Below are positions 16,384-24,632 of a stretch of 45,536 nucleotides of DNA, one piece after another (positions within the stretch are counted from its first letter, which is position 1; each line of letters opens with the position of its first letter). The DNA is from Humidesulfovibrio sp. (GTDB taxonomy: Bacteria > Desulfobacterota > Desulfovibrionia > Desulfovibrionales > Desulfovibrionaceae). A program made the translations under genes and the position numbers. A model generated the notes under the pieces. That model made no database searches. It saw only the letters and a list, made by a program, of their open reading frames with translations, and was not told the origin of the DNA. Location: NCBI RefSeq assembly GCF_031082295.1, contig NZ_JAVHLD010000025.1:1-45536 (forward strand), in the 5' to 3' direction.

Positions 16384-16788
16384 AGTCTGCCCCGTCGTGC
16401 CCCTCGGCGAGTCCGCGGCCCCGCGCAAAATAACAAAAAAGGCATCCCCGCCGCACCTGGCGGCAAAAATGAGCAAAATTGCGAAACACTTACCCAGGCT
16501 GGCAAACAATGCCCCTCTGGCTGTCAACAAAAGTACTTGAAACATGGGCTGTTGGCTAGCGGCGACGACGGAAGTCGACCTTACGCCATCCTTACAAGCC
16601 ATACCCACCGACCATAATGCAACACAAGCTGCATTCGCATAACATGTTGTATTGCTGATACAATCCTTAACACGCACAACTTCTGCAACTGATTCAATTT
16701 TTACCAAATTTTTACATTCCTGGGCACGCCTTCCTCACTGGAGAGCGCCAGACATGTTATTATTTATTATTATCAGCGTGTTGCGAAA
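16384..16788. other. AT-rich leader region upstream of the kdpD-like gene
   Basis: About 400 bp with much lower GC than its surroundings. It has a possible GCCGC/GCGGC hairpin at about 16450-16464, a KdpE-like direct repeat at 16696-16717 (listed separately) and an AT-rich TTATTATTTATTATTATC tract near 16757. I see no convincing gene. Confidence 0.5.
16696..16717 (+). promoter_or_regulatory. Possible KdpE-type direct repeat
   Basis: Two copies of AATTTTTAC start at 16696 and 16707, 11 bp apart, and the second continues as AATTTTTACAT. As I recall it, the E. coli KdpE site also has two T-rich TTTAYAC half-sites 11 bp apart. The half-site resembles the TTTACAT repeats upstream of amtB. Autoregulation of the kdpDE-like pair is the simplest reading. 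Confidence 0.5.
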
Positions 16789-16877
16789 ATGGCCCGACAT
16801 TTGCCTTATTGCACGAAACGCACTGGCCTAAGGTCGCGCCATGCAGGAAGGACGAGAGACAATGTCACGAGACCGCG

Positions 16878-17024
16878 ATGGCGGACACGTGGCAGGCCTG
16901 GGACAAGAGGCCGCTGGCCGTGCTTCGCACGCACCAGCCCCCCCCTGCCCTGGCCGCCCCGCCGAACGGCAACTTCGGGATGGGCGCTGACGCTGACGCC
17001 GACAAATCTCCCTCAGGCATTTGA
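16878..17024 (+). CDS. Possible 48-residue small ORF
   Basis: This short frame (starting MADTWQAWDKRPLAVLRTHQ) is the only plus-strand reading frame with a plausible composition before a strong plus-strand terminator at 17067. No good ribosome site or family match is visible. It is given only because the orphan terminator implies a plus-strand transcript here, which could equally be a non-coding RNA. Confidence 0.2.
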   Translation: MADTWQAWDKRPLAVLRTHQPPPALAAPPNGNFGMGADADADKSPSGI

Positions 17025-17066
17025 CGCGCGGTAGTAGAGCCCCGCTCGCCAGATTCCTGTGGGATG

Positions 17067-17110
17067 GAGCCCTCGCCGACACTGATGCCCCGGCGAGGGC
17101 TCTTCTTTGT
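17067..17110 (+). terminator. Strong plus-strand rho-independent terminator
   Basis: 12-base arms (GAGCCCTCGCCG and CGGCGAGGGCTC) with a 12-base loop are followed by TTCTTTGTT on the plus strand. In the minus direction no T-run follows, so it does not look designed for the molybdenum hydroxylase operon that ends 34 bp away. It implies an unannotated plus-strand transcript starting somewhere in 16740-17060. Confidence 0.75.
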
Positions 17111-17143
17111 TCAAGGTGCCGCCGACACCGGGCGGAGGTGGCG

Positions 17144-17983
17144 CTAAAGCGCTGCGAGGCGCAGAAGCAGGTTGCCGGTGACGGACCGGCGGTAGTCGGC
17201 GCTGGCGCGGACGTCGCTGATGGGCTGGACGCGGCTGCTGGCGATGCGCGCGGCGCTGTTCAGCGCGGAAAGGGTCAGCTTGCGCCCGACGAGGGCGGCT
17301 TCGGCCTCCGGGCAGCGCCAGATGCCCGGCGCCACGGCCCCCCAGGCCAGGCTGGCGCTGGTGATGGCGCCCTTGCCGCCGGTGCGCACCAGCGCGGCCA
17401 GGCTGACCACGGCCACGGCCAGGGCGTCGCGGCGGCCGACCTTCTCGAAGTGCTGCCGGGCGGACGGCTCGGGCAGGGGCACCCGCACGGCGGTGAGCGC
17501 CTCGCCGGGCTGGAGCGCGGTGCGGCCAGGGCCGAGCAGGAAGTCGGCCAGGGGCAGGCTGCGCGTGCCCGACGCCGAGGCCAGCTCCAGCTCCGCGCCG
17601 AGGACCAGCAGCGGCGGCAGGGTGTCCCCGGCCGGAGAGGCCGTGCAGATGTTCCCGCCCAGCGTGCCCATGTTGCGGATGGGCGGCGAGCCGAGGGTCG
17701 CCAGGGCTTGCGCCAGCATGGGCAGCCGCGCGCGGACGAGCGGGTGCGCCAGCAGCTCCGCGTGGGTGCTTGCCGCGCCGATGCGTAAAACCGTGCCGGG
17801 TTTTTCCAGGGCCACCCCGCGCAGGGCGGCCACCCTGTCCAGGCTGACAAGCGTCGCCAGCTTCGCGTCCGGCTGGGCGCGCAGGCGCACCAGCAGGTCG
17901 GTGCCGCCCGCCAGGATGCGCGCGCCGGGCTCGCCCAGCGCCTTCACCAGTTGCGGCATGTTGCGCGGAAACAGCACGTTCAT
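17144..17983 (-). CDS. Molybdenum hydroxylase FAD-binding (medium) subunit
   Basis: A 279-residue protein starting MNVLFPRNMPQLVKAL, of the CoxM/XdhB family. The FAD-binding loops are visible as ILAGGTDLLV and the later NMGTLGGNICTASPAGDTLP. It passes electrons from the iron-sulfur subunit to its acceptor. Its start overlaps the stop of the iron-sulfur gene by 4 bp. The long open frame upstream of the ATG is an antisense-like artefact of the high GC and was excluded. Substrate of the enzyme is unknown. Confidence 0.9.
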   Translation of the reverse strand: MNVLFPRNMPQLVKALGEPGARILAGGTDLLVRLRAQPDAKLATLVSLDRVAALRGVALEKPGTVLRIGAASTHAELLAHPLVRARLPMLAQALATLGSPPIRNMGTLGGNICTASPAGDTLPPLLVLGAELELASASGTRSLPLADFLLGPGRTALQPGEALTAVRVPLPEPSARQHFEKVGRRDALAVAVVSLAALVRTGGKGAITSASLAWGAVAPGIWRCPEAEAALVGRKLTLSALNSAARIASSRVQPISDVRASADYRRSVTGNLLLRLAAL

Positions 17984-18450
17984 GCCTCGCCCCCGTCGCC
18001 CTTTCGGGCCGCGGCGCGCACGGCGTCCACGATCTTGACGTAGCCGGTGCAGCGGCAGAGGTTGCCGGAGAGGCCCTGGCGCACCTCGTCGCGGGTGGGG
18101 TCGGGGTTGGCGGCCAGGAGCGCGCTGGCGGCGATGGTCATGCCCGGCGTGCAGAAGCCGCACTGCACCGCCCCGTGCTCGGCAAAAGCCTTCTGGATGG
18201 GGTGCGGATTCTTCACCGAGCCCAGGCCCGCGGCGGTGGTCAGCTCCCGGCCGTGCAACTGGGCCGCCAGCAGCAGGCAGGAGAGCTTGTGCACGCCGTC
18301 CACCAGGATCGAGCAGGCCCCGCACTCGCCGGTGCCGCAGCCCTCCTTGACGTCCAGCGCGTTCAGTTCGCGCAGCAGGTCCACGGCCCGCTGGTCCGGG
18401 TCCGCGTCAACGCGCACCAGGGCGCCGTTCAGGGTAAACGCAAGCTTCAT
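17980..18450 (-). CDS. Molybdenum hydroxylase [2Fe-2S] (small) subunit
   Basis: A 156-residue CoxS/XdhC-type iron-sulfur protein. A plant-type cluster motif (GCGTGECGACSILVDG followed by LSC) is near residues 37-60. A second, helical cluster domain has QCGFCTPGM and NLCRCTGY near 97-135. It relays electrons from the molybdopterin site to FAD. It sits between large and medium subunit genes with 4-bp overlaps on both sides, so all three are made from one mRNA. Confidence 0.93.
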   Translation of the reverse strand: MKLAFTLNGALVRVDADPDQRAVDLLRELNALDVKEGCGTGECGACSILVDGVHKLSCLLLAAQLHGRELTTAAGLGSVKNPHPIQKAFAEHGAVQCGFCTPGMTIAASALLAANPDPTRDEVRQGLSGNLCRCTGYVKIVDAVRAAARKGDGGEA

Positions 18451-20813
18451 GCCTTCCTCCGGGCGCGCCCCTGGCGTTGTTTGAGCGCCGCCAGCACGCG
18501 CTCGGGGGCAAGGGGAAAGTCGCGCAGCCGCACGCCGGTGGCGTCTTCCAGGGCCGAGGCCAGGGCCGGGGCCGGACCGTTCAGCCCCACCTCGCCCACT
18601 CCCTTGAGGCCGCGCGGGCCTGTGGGTTCGTCGCCCTCCACGGCCAGGGACAGGATGTCGGGCAGGTCCAGCGCCGTGGGCATGAGGCAGGTGGACAGGT
18701 CGCCGGTGAGGATGAGCCCCTGGCGGGTCGAAAAGTCCTCGGTAAGGGCGAAGCCGATGCCCTGGGCCGCGCCGCCCTGGGCCTGCTGGTCGAAGCAGGA
18801 GCGGTCGAGCACGCGCCCGCCGTCCGTGGCGCAGACGTAGTCGCACACGCGCACGCGGCCCGTGAGCTCGTCCACCTCGATGCGCGCCAGGTGCGCGGCA
18901 TAGGCGAAGAACAGGTGCGGGAAGCCGATGACGAAGCCGCGCCCGGTGTCTGGCGGGTCCTGGGCCACGGGCATGAGGAACTCGGCCACGCAGACGCGGT
19001 CGTCGCGCTCCAGCGCCCGCCCCAGCACGGCCAGCGGCAGCATGCGGTCCGTGGCCTTGTGGCGCACCGCGCCGGGCACGAGCTCCAGGGCGGCGATGTC
19101 GTCCGCCAGCAGGAACAGGGCCGCGCGGGAGAGCAGCTTGTCGCGCATGGCGGCGCAGGCCTTCAATAGCGCGTTGCCGAAGGTGTAGGTGGTGCGCCCC
19201 GCGCTGGACGAACCCGACGGGTGACAACGCTCCGTGTCCGGCTGGAGGAGGCGCACGGCGCCGGGCTGCTGGTTCAGCTCCTGCGCGGCCAGGGTGGCGA
19301 AGGCGGCGGCGTTTCCCTGGCCCATGTCGGCCACGGCGCTGTAGACGAGGAAGTCGCCCTCCCCGGTGAGCTCCAGCTTGGCGATGGCCATGTCCGGCAG
19401 GCCCCGGCCGTAGCCCATGCCGTTGAACACCGCCGCCACGCCCACGCCCCTGCGGATGAAGGGGGGCGCAGCCTCGCGCCAGGCCTCGCGCCCGGCCCAG
19501 AGGGGGTGCGCCTCCAGGGCGTCCAGGCACTCGGCCAGGTGCGCCGAGCTGGTGAGGGTGACGCCGGAAGAGTTGGTGTCGCCGGTGCGTAGCGCGTTCT
19601 TGCGGCGCAGGGCCTGCGGATCCATGCCAAGCCTGGCGGCCAGGGCGTCCATGAGGCCCTCGAAGGCCGGGCTCATCTGGGCCACGCCGAAGCCCCGGAA
19701 GGCCCCGGCGACGGGATTGTTGGTGTAGACGCAGCGGCCCTCGACGAACGTGTGCGGCACACGGTAGGGTCCGGCGGCGTGCTCCATGCCCAGCTCCATG
19801 ACCTCCCCGCCCAGGTGCGCGTAGGCCCCGGTGTCGTACAGGGCGCGGCAGGAATAGGCCAGGAGCGTGCCGTCGCTGTCCGCGCCCAGCTCGCAGCGCA
19901 GGCGCACGGCGTGGCGCTTGTAGCCGGCCAGGATGCTCTCCTCGCGGTCCCAGGCCATGCGCACCGGCCTCCCCTCGGCCTTGAGCGCGGCCAGTGCCAG
20001 CAGGCACTGCACGGTGGCGCCGTCCTTGCCGCCGAAGCCGCCGCCCAGATAGGGCGCGCGCACGCGGATGCGGAACGGGTCGAGGCCCAGGGCGTGGCCG
20101 ATCTCGAAACGGTCGCGGAAGGGGGCCTGCGTGCTCACGGTCATGTCCAGCACGCCGTCGGGCAAGACCTGCGCGAAGCCGCACTGGGTCTCGAGGAAGG
20201 CGTGCTCCTGCGCAGGCGTGGAGAATTCGCCGCGCACCACCACGGGCGCGTCCCGCAGGGCCTTCCTGGCGTCGCCCTTCTCGATGACGGCGCGCAGCAG
20301 CAGGTTGCCGCCCTTTGGCGCGGCGTGCCCCTGCGCGTGCACGAGGGGCGCGCCCTTTTTCAGCGCGGCAGCGGGGTCGAACACGCCGGGGAGCGGCTCG
20401 ATGTCGGCCCGCAAGGCGGCCAGGCCCCGGCGCAAGGCCTCGGCGGAAACCGCAAGCACCAGGGCAACGGGATCGCCCGCGTGGCGGATGACCTCGCCGC
20501 AGAGCACGGGCTGGTCCTTGTGCACGATGCCCTGGAGGTTCGTGCCCGGCACGTCGGCGGCGGTGAGCACGCGCAGCACCCCGGGCTCGGCCAGGGCCGC
20601 AGCGGTGTCGAGGCCGCGCACGCGGCCGTGGGCGATGCCGGGCGACGACCCAGAAGGGGCGCCCGGGCGGAACGCCCCGGCGAAAAGGCAGTCCGCAGGC
20701 GCGAGGTCAAGCGCGTAGCGCTCCGCGCCCGTGGCCTTGGACAAGGCGTCGGCGCGGACGGAAGGTTGCGGGCAGGGGCGTTGGGCGGCGGAAACACGCG
20801 ACTTCGGGGACAT
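18447..20813 (-). CDS. Molybdenum hydroxylase large (molybdopterin) subunit
   Basis: A 788-residue protein of the xanthine dehydrogenase/aldehyde oxidase family, which hydroxylates aldehydes, purines or aromatic heterocycles with water-derived oxygen. Visible marks are the N-terminal ALSKATGAERYALD, PYLGGGFGGKDG, GAFRGFG near the molybdenum site, and the C-terminal KGVGEVGLNGPAPALASAL containing the catalytic Glu. The Arg-Gly-Phe loop is the xanthine dehydrogenase type, not the AYRCSFR loop of CO dehydrogenase, so CO is not the substrate. The ATG at 20813 is preferred over a GTG at 20828 because AAGGAG precedes it. No maturation gene is adjacent. The gene is divergent from a histidine phosphatase. 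Confidence 0.9.
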   Translation of the reverse strand: MSPKSRVSAAQRPCPQPSVRADALSKATGAERYALDLAPADCLFAGAFRPGAPSGSSPGIAHGRVRGLDTAAALAEPGVLRVLTAADVPGTNLQGIVHKDQPVLCGEVIRHAGDPVALVLAVSAEALRRGLAALRADIEPLPGVFDPAAALKKGAPLVHAQGHAAPKGGNLLLRAVIEKGDARKALRDAPVVVRGEFSTPAQEHAFLETQCGFAQVLPDGVLDMTVSTQAPFRDRFEIGHALGLDPFRIRVRAPYLGGGFGGKDGATVQCLLALAALKAEGRPVRMAWDREESILAGYKRHAVRLRCELGADSDGTLLAYSCRALYDTGAYAHLGGEVMELGMEHAAGPYRVPHTFVEGRCVYTNNPVAGAFRGFGVAQMSPAFEGLMDALAARLGMDPQALRRKNALRTGDTNSSGVTLTSSAHLAECLDALEAHPLWAGREAWREAAPPFIRRGVGVAAVFNGMGYGRGLPDMAIAKLELTGEGDFLVYSAVADMGQGNAAAFATLAAQELNQQPGAVRLLQPDTERCHPSGSSSAGRTTYTFGNALLKACAAMRDKLLSRAALFLLADDIAALELVPGAVRHKATDRMLPLAVLGRALERDDRVCVAEFLMPVAQDPPDTGRGFVIGFPHLFFAYAAHLARIEVDELTGRVRVCDYVCATDGGRVLDRSCFDQQAQGGAAQGIGFALTEDFSTRQGLILTGDLSTCLMPTALDLPDILSLAVEGDEPTGPRGLKGVGEVGLNGPAPALASALEDATGVRLRDFPLAPERVLAALKQRQGRARRKA

Positions 20814-20920
20814 GGGGCTCCTTGCCACTTGGGCTAGACTCCTGATACCTAGCCTCGCATGGGAAATCCAGCAAATATCGCCGCGGGCGGGCGCCTTGCG
20901 CCGGGCAGGCGGGCTCGCGC

Positions 20921-21610
20921 ATGACCGCCGTGCTGCTCATGCGCCACGGGCAGATCGTGCAGGAGCCGCAGGCCCCGGACGGCACGCGCCGCTTCGTGGG
21001 CGACCGCGACCTGCCCCTGGACGACGTGGGCCGCGCCCAGGGCCGGGAGGCGGCGCTGGCGCTGGCGCGCCTGGGCGACGGGTATTCGCTGCGCCGGGCG
21101 GTGTCGAGCGACCTCTCGCGCAGCCGGGACACCCTCGCCCTGGCGGTGGCGGGGCTTGATCCGGCCCCGAGCCTGGCGGTGGAGCCGGGGCTGCGGGAGA
21201 TCTCCGTCGGCCAGTGGCAGGGGCTCTACCCGGAGGAGGTGCGCAGGCTCACCCCCGGCGGGTTTGAGGCGCGCGGCGCGGACCTGGCCGGATACCGGCC
21301 TCCGGGCGGGGAGAACTACAACGACGTCACGGCACGGGCCATGCGGGCGCTGACCCGGCTGGCAGGAGAAGCCCACGCCGAAGGCGAGGGCCCCTGCCAA
21401 ACCGCCGTCCTGGCCGTGGCCCACGCCGGGGTCAACCGGGCCGTGCTCTGCGCGGCGCTGGAACTGCCGCTCTCGCGCGTGCTGGCGCTGCCCCAGGACT
21501 ACGGCTGCCTGAACCTGCTGGACTTCGACGGCGAGCGCTTCACCGTGCGGGCGATAAACCTGCGCCCGGCGGCGCTGGCTCCGGGCTGGCTGGCGGCCAG
21601 CCTCCGCTAG
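20921..21610 (+). CDS. Histidine phosphatase family protein
   Basis: A 229-residue protein of the phosphoglycerate mutase-like branch. The catalytic LLMRHGQ (His8 region), a later VSSDLSRSRDTL, an acidic EISVGQWQG and a second histidine in AVAHAGVNR are all visible. Substrates of this family range from cobalamin intermediates to sugar phosphates, so the reaction is not assigned. It is divergent from the molybdenum hydroxylase operon with about 107 bp between starts and ends 2 bp before the convergent acyltransferase gene. Why it accompanies the hydroxylase is not evident from sequence. Confidence 0.88.
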   Translation: MTAVLLMRHGQIVQEPQAPDGTRRFVGDRDLPLDDVGRAQGREAALALARLGDGYSLRRAVSSDLSRSRDTLALAVAGLDPAPSLAVEPGLREISVGQWQGLYPEEVRRLTPGGFEARGADLAGYRPPGGENYNDVTARAMRALTRLAGEAHAEGEGPCQTAVLAVAHAGVNRAVLCAALELPLSRVLALPQDYGCLNLLDFDGERFTVRAINLRPAALAPGWLAASLR

Positions 21611-21612
21611 CC

Positions 21613-22752
21613 TCACCCCTGGGTGCTCTCCGGCTGCTCCGCAGCGGCCTGAGGGACCGGAACGCCCACCGGCGCGCCGAACTCCCGCCCGGCCCGCTCC
21701 ATGTCTTCCAGCACCATCCGCACCACCATGGCCCCGGCGTCGCTCTGGGTCTTGATGGGCGCGAGGCCCACGGGCCGGAGCAGGCGCTGCACCAGCACGG
21801 CGTCCGGGCCTTGCCCGGCAGAGCCGAACCACAGCGGCGAAAAGCCCCCGAAGAAGCACCCCGCCTGGCGCAACACCTCGGCCGCATAGCCGCAGGAGGG
21901 GGAGCCGCACGGCAGGTAGAACTGGATGAGCGAGTGGCCCAGCTCCTCGGATTCGCGTATCTCCTGGGCGACGCGCTCGGCGAACTGGGCGCCCACCTCG
22001 GCCACGTTGCAGCGCGTGACCCCGGCGAAGCCGAACTGCTGCACGGCCATGTCCGTGGCCTCGTCCGCAGCGGGAACGTGCCCGCTCCCGCCCTGCTTGA
22101 CGTTGCGCTTGAGCGGCCAGAAGGGCAGCAGCCGGCGCACCTGCCCGCCCCAGCACTCGGGCACGAAGAGGTCGGCCTGGCGGTCGTGGTCCACGCGGAC
22201 GTGCAGGAGGCAGCTCACCCGGCCGCTGACGCCCTCGCCCGCGTAGGCCTCCTCGGGCATGAGCCCCACCTCCAGCCCGCACTCGAAGAAGTCCACCCCG
22301 CGCGACATCTTCTGGGTCACCAGATGGTGGCACACTGCCTCGCCGAACATGGCGTCCACGTTGGGCAGTTTGCCGAACATGTTCTCCGACGCGTACTTGT
22401 GGATGCGAAAGGCCGCGAAGGTGTTGCGGTAGGCCTTGTCCACCAGGATCTGGCCGTATTCGTACATGCGGCGGTTGGGCGGGGAGCTTTGGTACACGCC
22501 GCCCTGGCCCACCACGGTGCCGTCCGCCGCGCGGGCCACCACGGTGTAGATGCGCCCGCTCTTGTTGGCCTCGATGAGCAGCTCCGGCACGTAGGGATCG
22601 TCCACGGGATAGTCCTCCCCGTAGACCTGCACGAACAATCGGCCCACGCCGGGGGCGTCCTCGGGGCGGAAGGCGCCCGCCGTGACCTTCTGGCCAGGGA
22701 CGGGGTCCTTGGCGTTTTTGATGAGCGCGGCGATGGCTGTCTTTCTGTCCAT
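21613..22752 (-). CDS. GNAT-type N-acyltransferase of the ligase/ACP operon
   Basis: A 379-residue protein. Residues about 25-130 read as a GNAT fold (FRPEDAPGVGRLFVQVYGED, VVARAADGTVVGQGG, and VDKAYRNTFAAFRIHKYA in the position of the acyl-CoA/ACP-binding loop). A second domain of about 200 residues follows; it contains cysteines (LPCGSPSCGYA) and matches nothing I recognise. It starts 2 bp after the acyl carrier protein stop codon, so it probably takes an acyl or aryl group from that carrier and moves it to an amine. The acceptor is unknown. The ribosome site is AAGGAT. Confidence 0.7.
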   Translation of the reverse strand: MDRKTAIAALIKNAKDPVPGQKVTAGAFRPEDAPGVGRLFVQVYGEDYPVDDPYVPELLIEANKSGRIYTVVARAADGTVVGQGGVYQSSPPNRRMYEYGQILVDKAYRNTFAAFRIHKYASENMFGKLPNVDAMFGEAVCHHLVTQKMSRGVDFFECGLEVGLMPEEAYAGEGVSGRVSCLLHVRVDHDRQADLFVPECWGGQVRRLLPFWPLKRNVKQGGSGHVPAADEATDMAVQQFGFAGVTRCNVAEVGAQFAERVAQEIRESEELGHSLIQFYLPCGSPSCGYAAEVLRQAGCFFGGFSPLWFGSAGQGPDAVLVQRLLRPVGLAPIKTQSDAGAMVVRMVLEDMERAGREFGAPVGVPVPQAAAEQPESTQG

Positions 22753-22754
22753 GG

Positions 22755-22994
22755 CTATCCTTTCAGGCCGTTCACGGCGGCGGCAAAATCGTTCAGTGTG
22801 CGCAGCTTGAGCGCGGCCTCGTCGTCCAGGCGCAACCCGTAGCGCTCTTCCAACAGGGCGCAGAAGGACGGAAAGTCGACGGAATCAAGCCCCTGCCGAA
22901 GCAGCGGCCCCGACGGGTCCACGGCCCGCGCCACCTCGGGCTTGACCCCGACCTCCTCCAGCAGCGCCTTGAGATCCACTCCAGTGACGTCCAT
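22755..22994 (-). CDS. Acyl carrier protein
   Basis: A 79-residue acidic helical protein with the phosphopantetheine attachment serine in QGLDSVDF (S38). It is not the housekeeping fatty acid ACP, which normally reads DSLD and lies with fab genes. It sits 27 bp after the adenylating ligase stop codon and 2 bp before the GNAT gene, and so is the dedicated carrier of this pathway. Confidence 0.88.
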   Translation of the reverse strand: MDVTGVDLKALLEEVGVKPEVARAVDPSGPLLRQGLDSVDFPSFCALLEERYGLRLDDEAALKLRTLNDFAAAVNGLKG

Positions 22995-23021
22995 TTCCCT
23001 CTCCTTTGGCTATGTTGCGGC

Positions 23022-24548
23022 CTACGCGCTGCGCAGGCGGAAGCGTTGGATCTTGCCCGTGGGGGTCTTGGGCAGATCGGTGTGATATTCCACGCGCACC
23101 GGGCACATGTGCACGGGCAACAGGCCGCGCACGTGCCGCAGGATGTCCGTGGCGAGCTGCGGCTGACTCTGGGCCAGGCCGGGGTCCTTCAGCACCACGT
23201 GGGCGCAGGGCCGCATGAGCCCCTCCACGCGCAGCGCTGCCACCGCGCATTCGGCCACGGCCGGGTGCGTGCGCAGGGTGTCCTCCACCTGCACGGGCGA
23301 CACCCAGTGCGCGCCCACCTTGAGCATGTCGTCGCTGCGGCCCTGGTGGGTGAACACGCCGTTCTCGCGCACGTAGACGTCGCCGGTGGCCAGCCAGCCC
23401 TCCGGCAGCATGGTCTCGGCGGTCTTCTCCGGCCGGTTCCAGTAGGCCTTGGCCAGCCCCGGCCCCCGGATGAGCAGGTTGCCGGAGGTGCCGTCGGGGA
23501 CTTCCGGGCTCGCGCCGTCGCCGCCATCCGCAACGAGCCGCGTCTCGAAGCCGGGCACGGCCTCGCCGCTGGCGCCGCAATGCACCCGGCCCGGAGCGTT
23601 GGACAGGAACAGGTTGAAGGCCTCGGTGGAGCCGATGCCGTCCAGGATCTCCACGCCGGTTTGCAGCAGCCACTGGCGGCACAGGCTGGCGGGCAGCGCC
23701 TCGCCCGCGGAATAGCACAGGCGCAGGGACGAGAGGTCGTGCTCCGGGTTGCCCGGCTCGAAGGCGCGCAGCACGAGGTTGTACAGGGTGGGCACGCAGA
23801 AGAACAGGCTGGGCCGGTGCCGGGCGATGGCCGCCAAAAGCTCGTACGGTCCGGGCTTGTCCGGGAAGAACACCCCGGTGGCCCCGAAGGAAAGCGGCAG
23901 CGTCAGGCTCGACATGAGCCCGTAGGCGAAGGACATCTTGCTCGCCGAGAAAAAGACGTCGTCCCCGGTGGCGCGCAGGATGTCCGAACCCCAGGGGCTG
24001 GCCGGGCCGAGCAGGTCGGCGGCGGCGTGCGGAACGCCCTTGGGGCGGCCGGTGGAGCCGGAGCTGTACAGCATGAACCCGGGCGCGTCGTCTCTCGTGA
24101 CGGCGGGCTCGAACTCCGCCGAGTGCTCGGAAAGGCCCCAGGGGCCGTCCAGCCCGCAGCAGAGCACCACGCCCGTCTCCGGCACGTCGCGCGCGGCCTC
24201 CGCCGCTGGCGAGTCCTCCCAGGTGACGAGGGCCGTGGCCGCGCAGTCGGCCAGGATGAAGGCGTAGTCCGCGCGGGTCAGCATGGCGCTGACGGGCACG
24301 GGCACCGCCCCCAGCAGCATGGCCCCGAGGAAGGCCTTGGCGTAGGCGAAGCTGTCCGGCAGCACCAGCACCACGCGCTCGCCCGCGACCACCCCGCGCG
24401 CCCGCAGCAGATTGGCGAAGCGGGCCGAGTCCGCCGCAAGAGCCCGGTGGGTGAGGGTGTCGTCGTTGCAGAGGTAGGCCGCCTTGTCCGGGCAGCGGGA
24501 AAGGTTCGCGGCAAGCAGCCCTGCGGCGACGTTCTGAGGCTCAGGCAT
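23022..24548 (-). CDS. Acyl/aryl-adenylating ligase, benzoate-CoA ligase-like (ANL superfamily)
   Basis: A 508-residue adenylating enzyme starting MPEPQNVAAGLLAANLSRCP. Core motifs are YSSGSTGRPKGVPH (A3), DGIGSTEAFN (A5), GWLATGDVYV (A7) and PKTPTGKIQR with the catalytic lysine near the C terminus. The overall order resembles benzoate-CoA ligases and related carboxylate ligases. With a carrier protein next to it, the acyl-AMP is likely passed to the ACP thiol rather than to CoA (inference). The start has AGGAGA at good spacing; the longer upstream frame is rejected. First gene of the operon. Confidence 0.88.
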   Translation of the reverse strand: MPEPQNVAAGLLAANLSRCPDKAAYLCNDDTLTHRALAADSARFANLLRARGVVAGERVVLVLPDSFAYAKAFLGAMLLGAVPVPVSAMLTRADYAFILADCAATALVTWEDSPAAEAARDVPETGVVLCCGLDGPWGLSEHSAEFEPAVTRDDAPGFMLYSSGSTGRPKGVPHAAADLLGPASPWGSDILRATGDDVFFSASKMSFAYGLMSSLTLPLSFGATGVFFPDKPGPYELLAAIARHRPSLFFCVPTLYNLVLRAFEPGNPEHDLSSLRLCYSAGEALPASLCRQWLLQTGVEILDGIGSTEAFNLFLSNAPGRVHCGASGEAVPGFETRLVADGGDGASPEVPDGTSGNLLIRGPGLAKAYWNRPEKTAETMLPEGWLATGDVYVRENGVFTHQGRSDDMLKVGAHWVSPVQVEDTLRTHPAVAECAVAALRVEGLMRPCAHVVLKDPGLAQSQPQLATDILRHVRGLLPVHMCPVRVEYHTDLPKTPTGKIQRFRLRSA

Positions 24549-24632
24549 GGGCGGTGTCTCCTGTGGGCAGGGCGCGGTCGGTTCCTCGATCTTGCAGGAC
24601 CTTAGCAGATTCGCGTCACTTGGGTCAACGCC

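Noticed and set aside
16385-16707. N-terminal extension of the kdpD-like kinase up to 16707
   Set aside because: It is AT-rich, has no KdpD or Usp similarity and contains possible regulatory repeats. The ATG at 16383 begins the recognisable protein.
17980-20184. 734-residue minus-strand frame overlapping the molybdenum hydroxylase large subunit
   Set aside because: Only its last 156 residues are real (the iron-sulfur subunit from 18450). The rest is an Arg/Gly/Pro-rich shadow of the large subunit gene in another frame.
20814-20920. Molybdenum cofactor riboswitch upstream of the hydroxylase operon
   Set aside because: The leader is only about 100 bp shared with a divergent gene and shows no moco-type stems.
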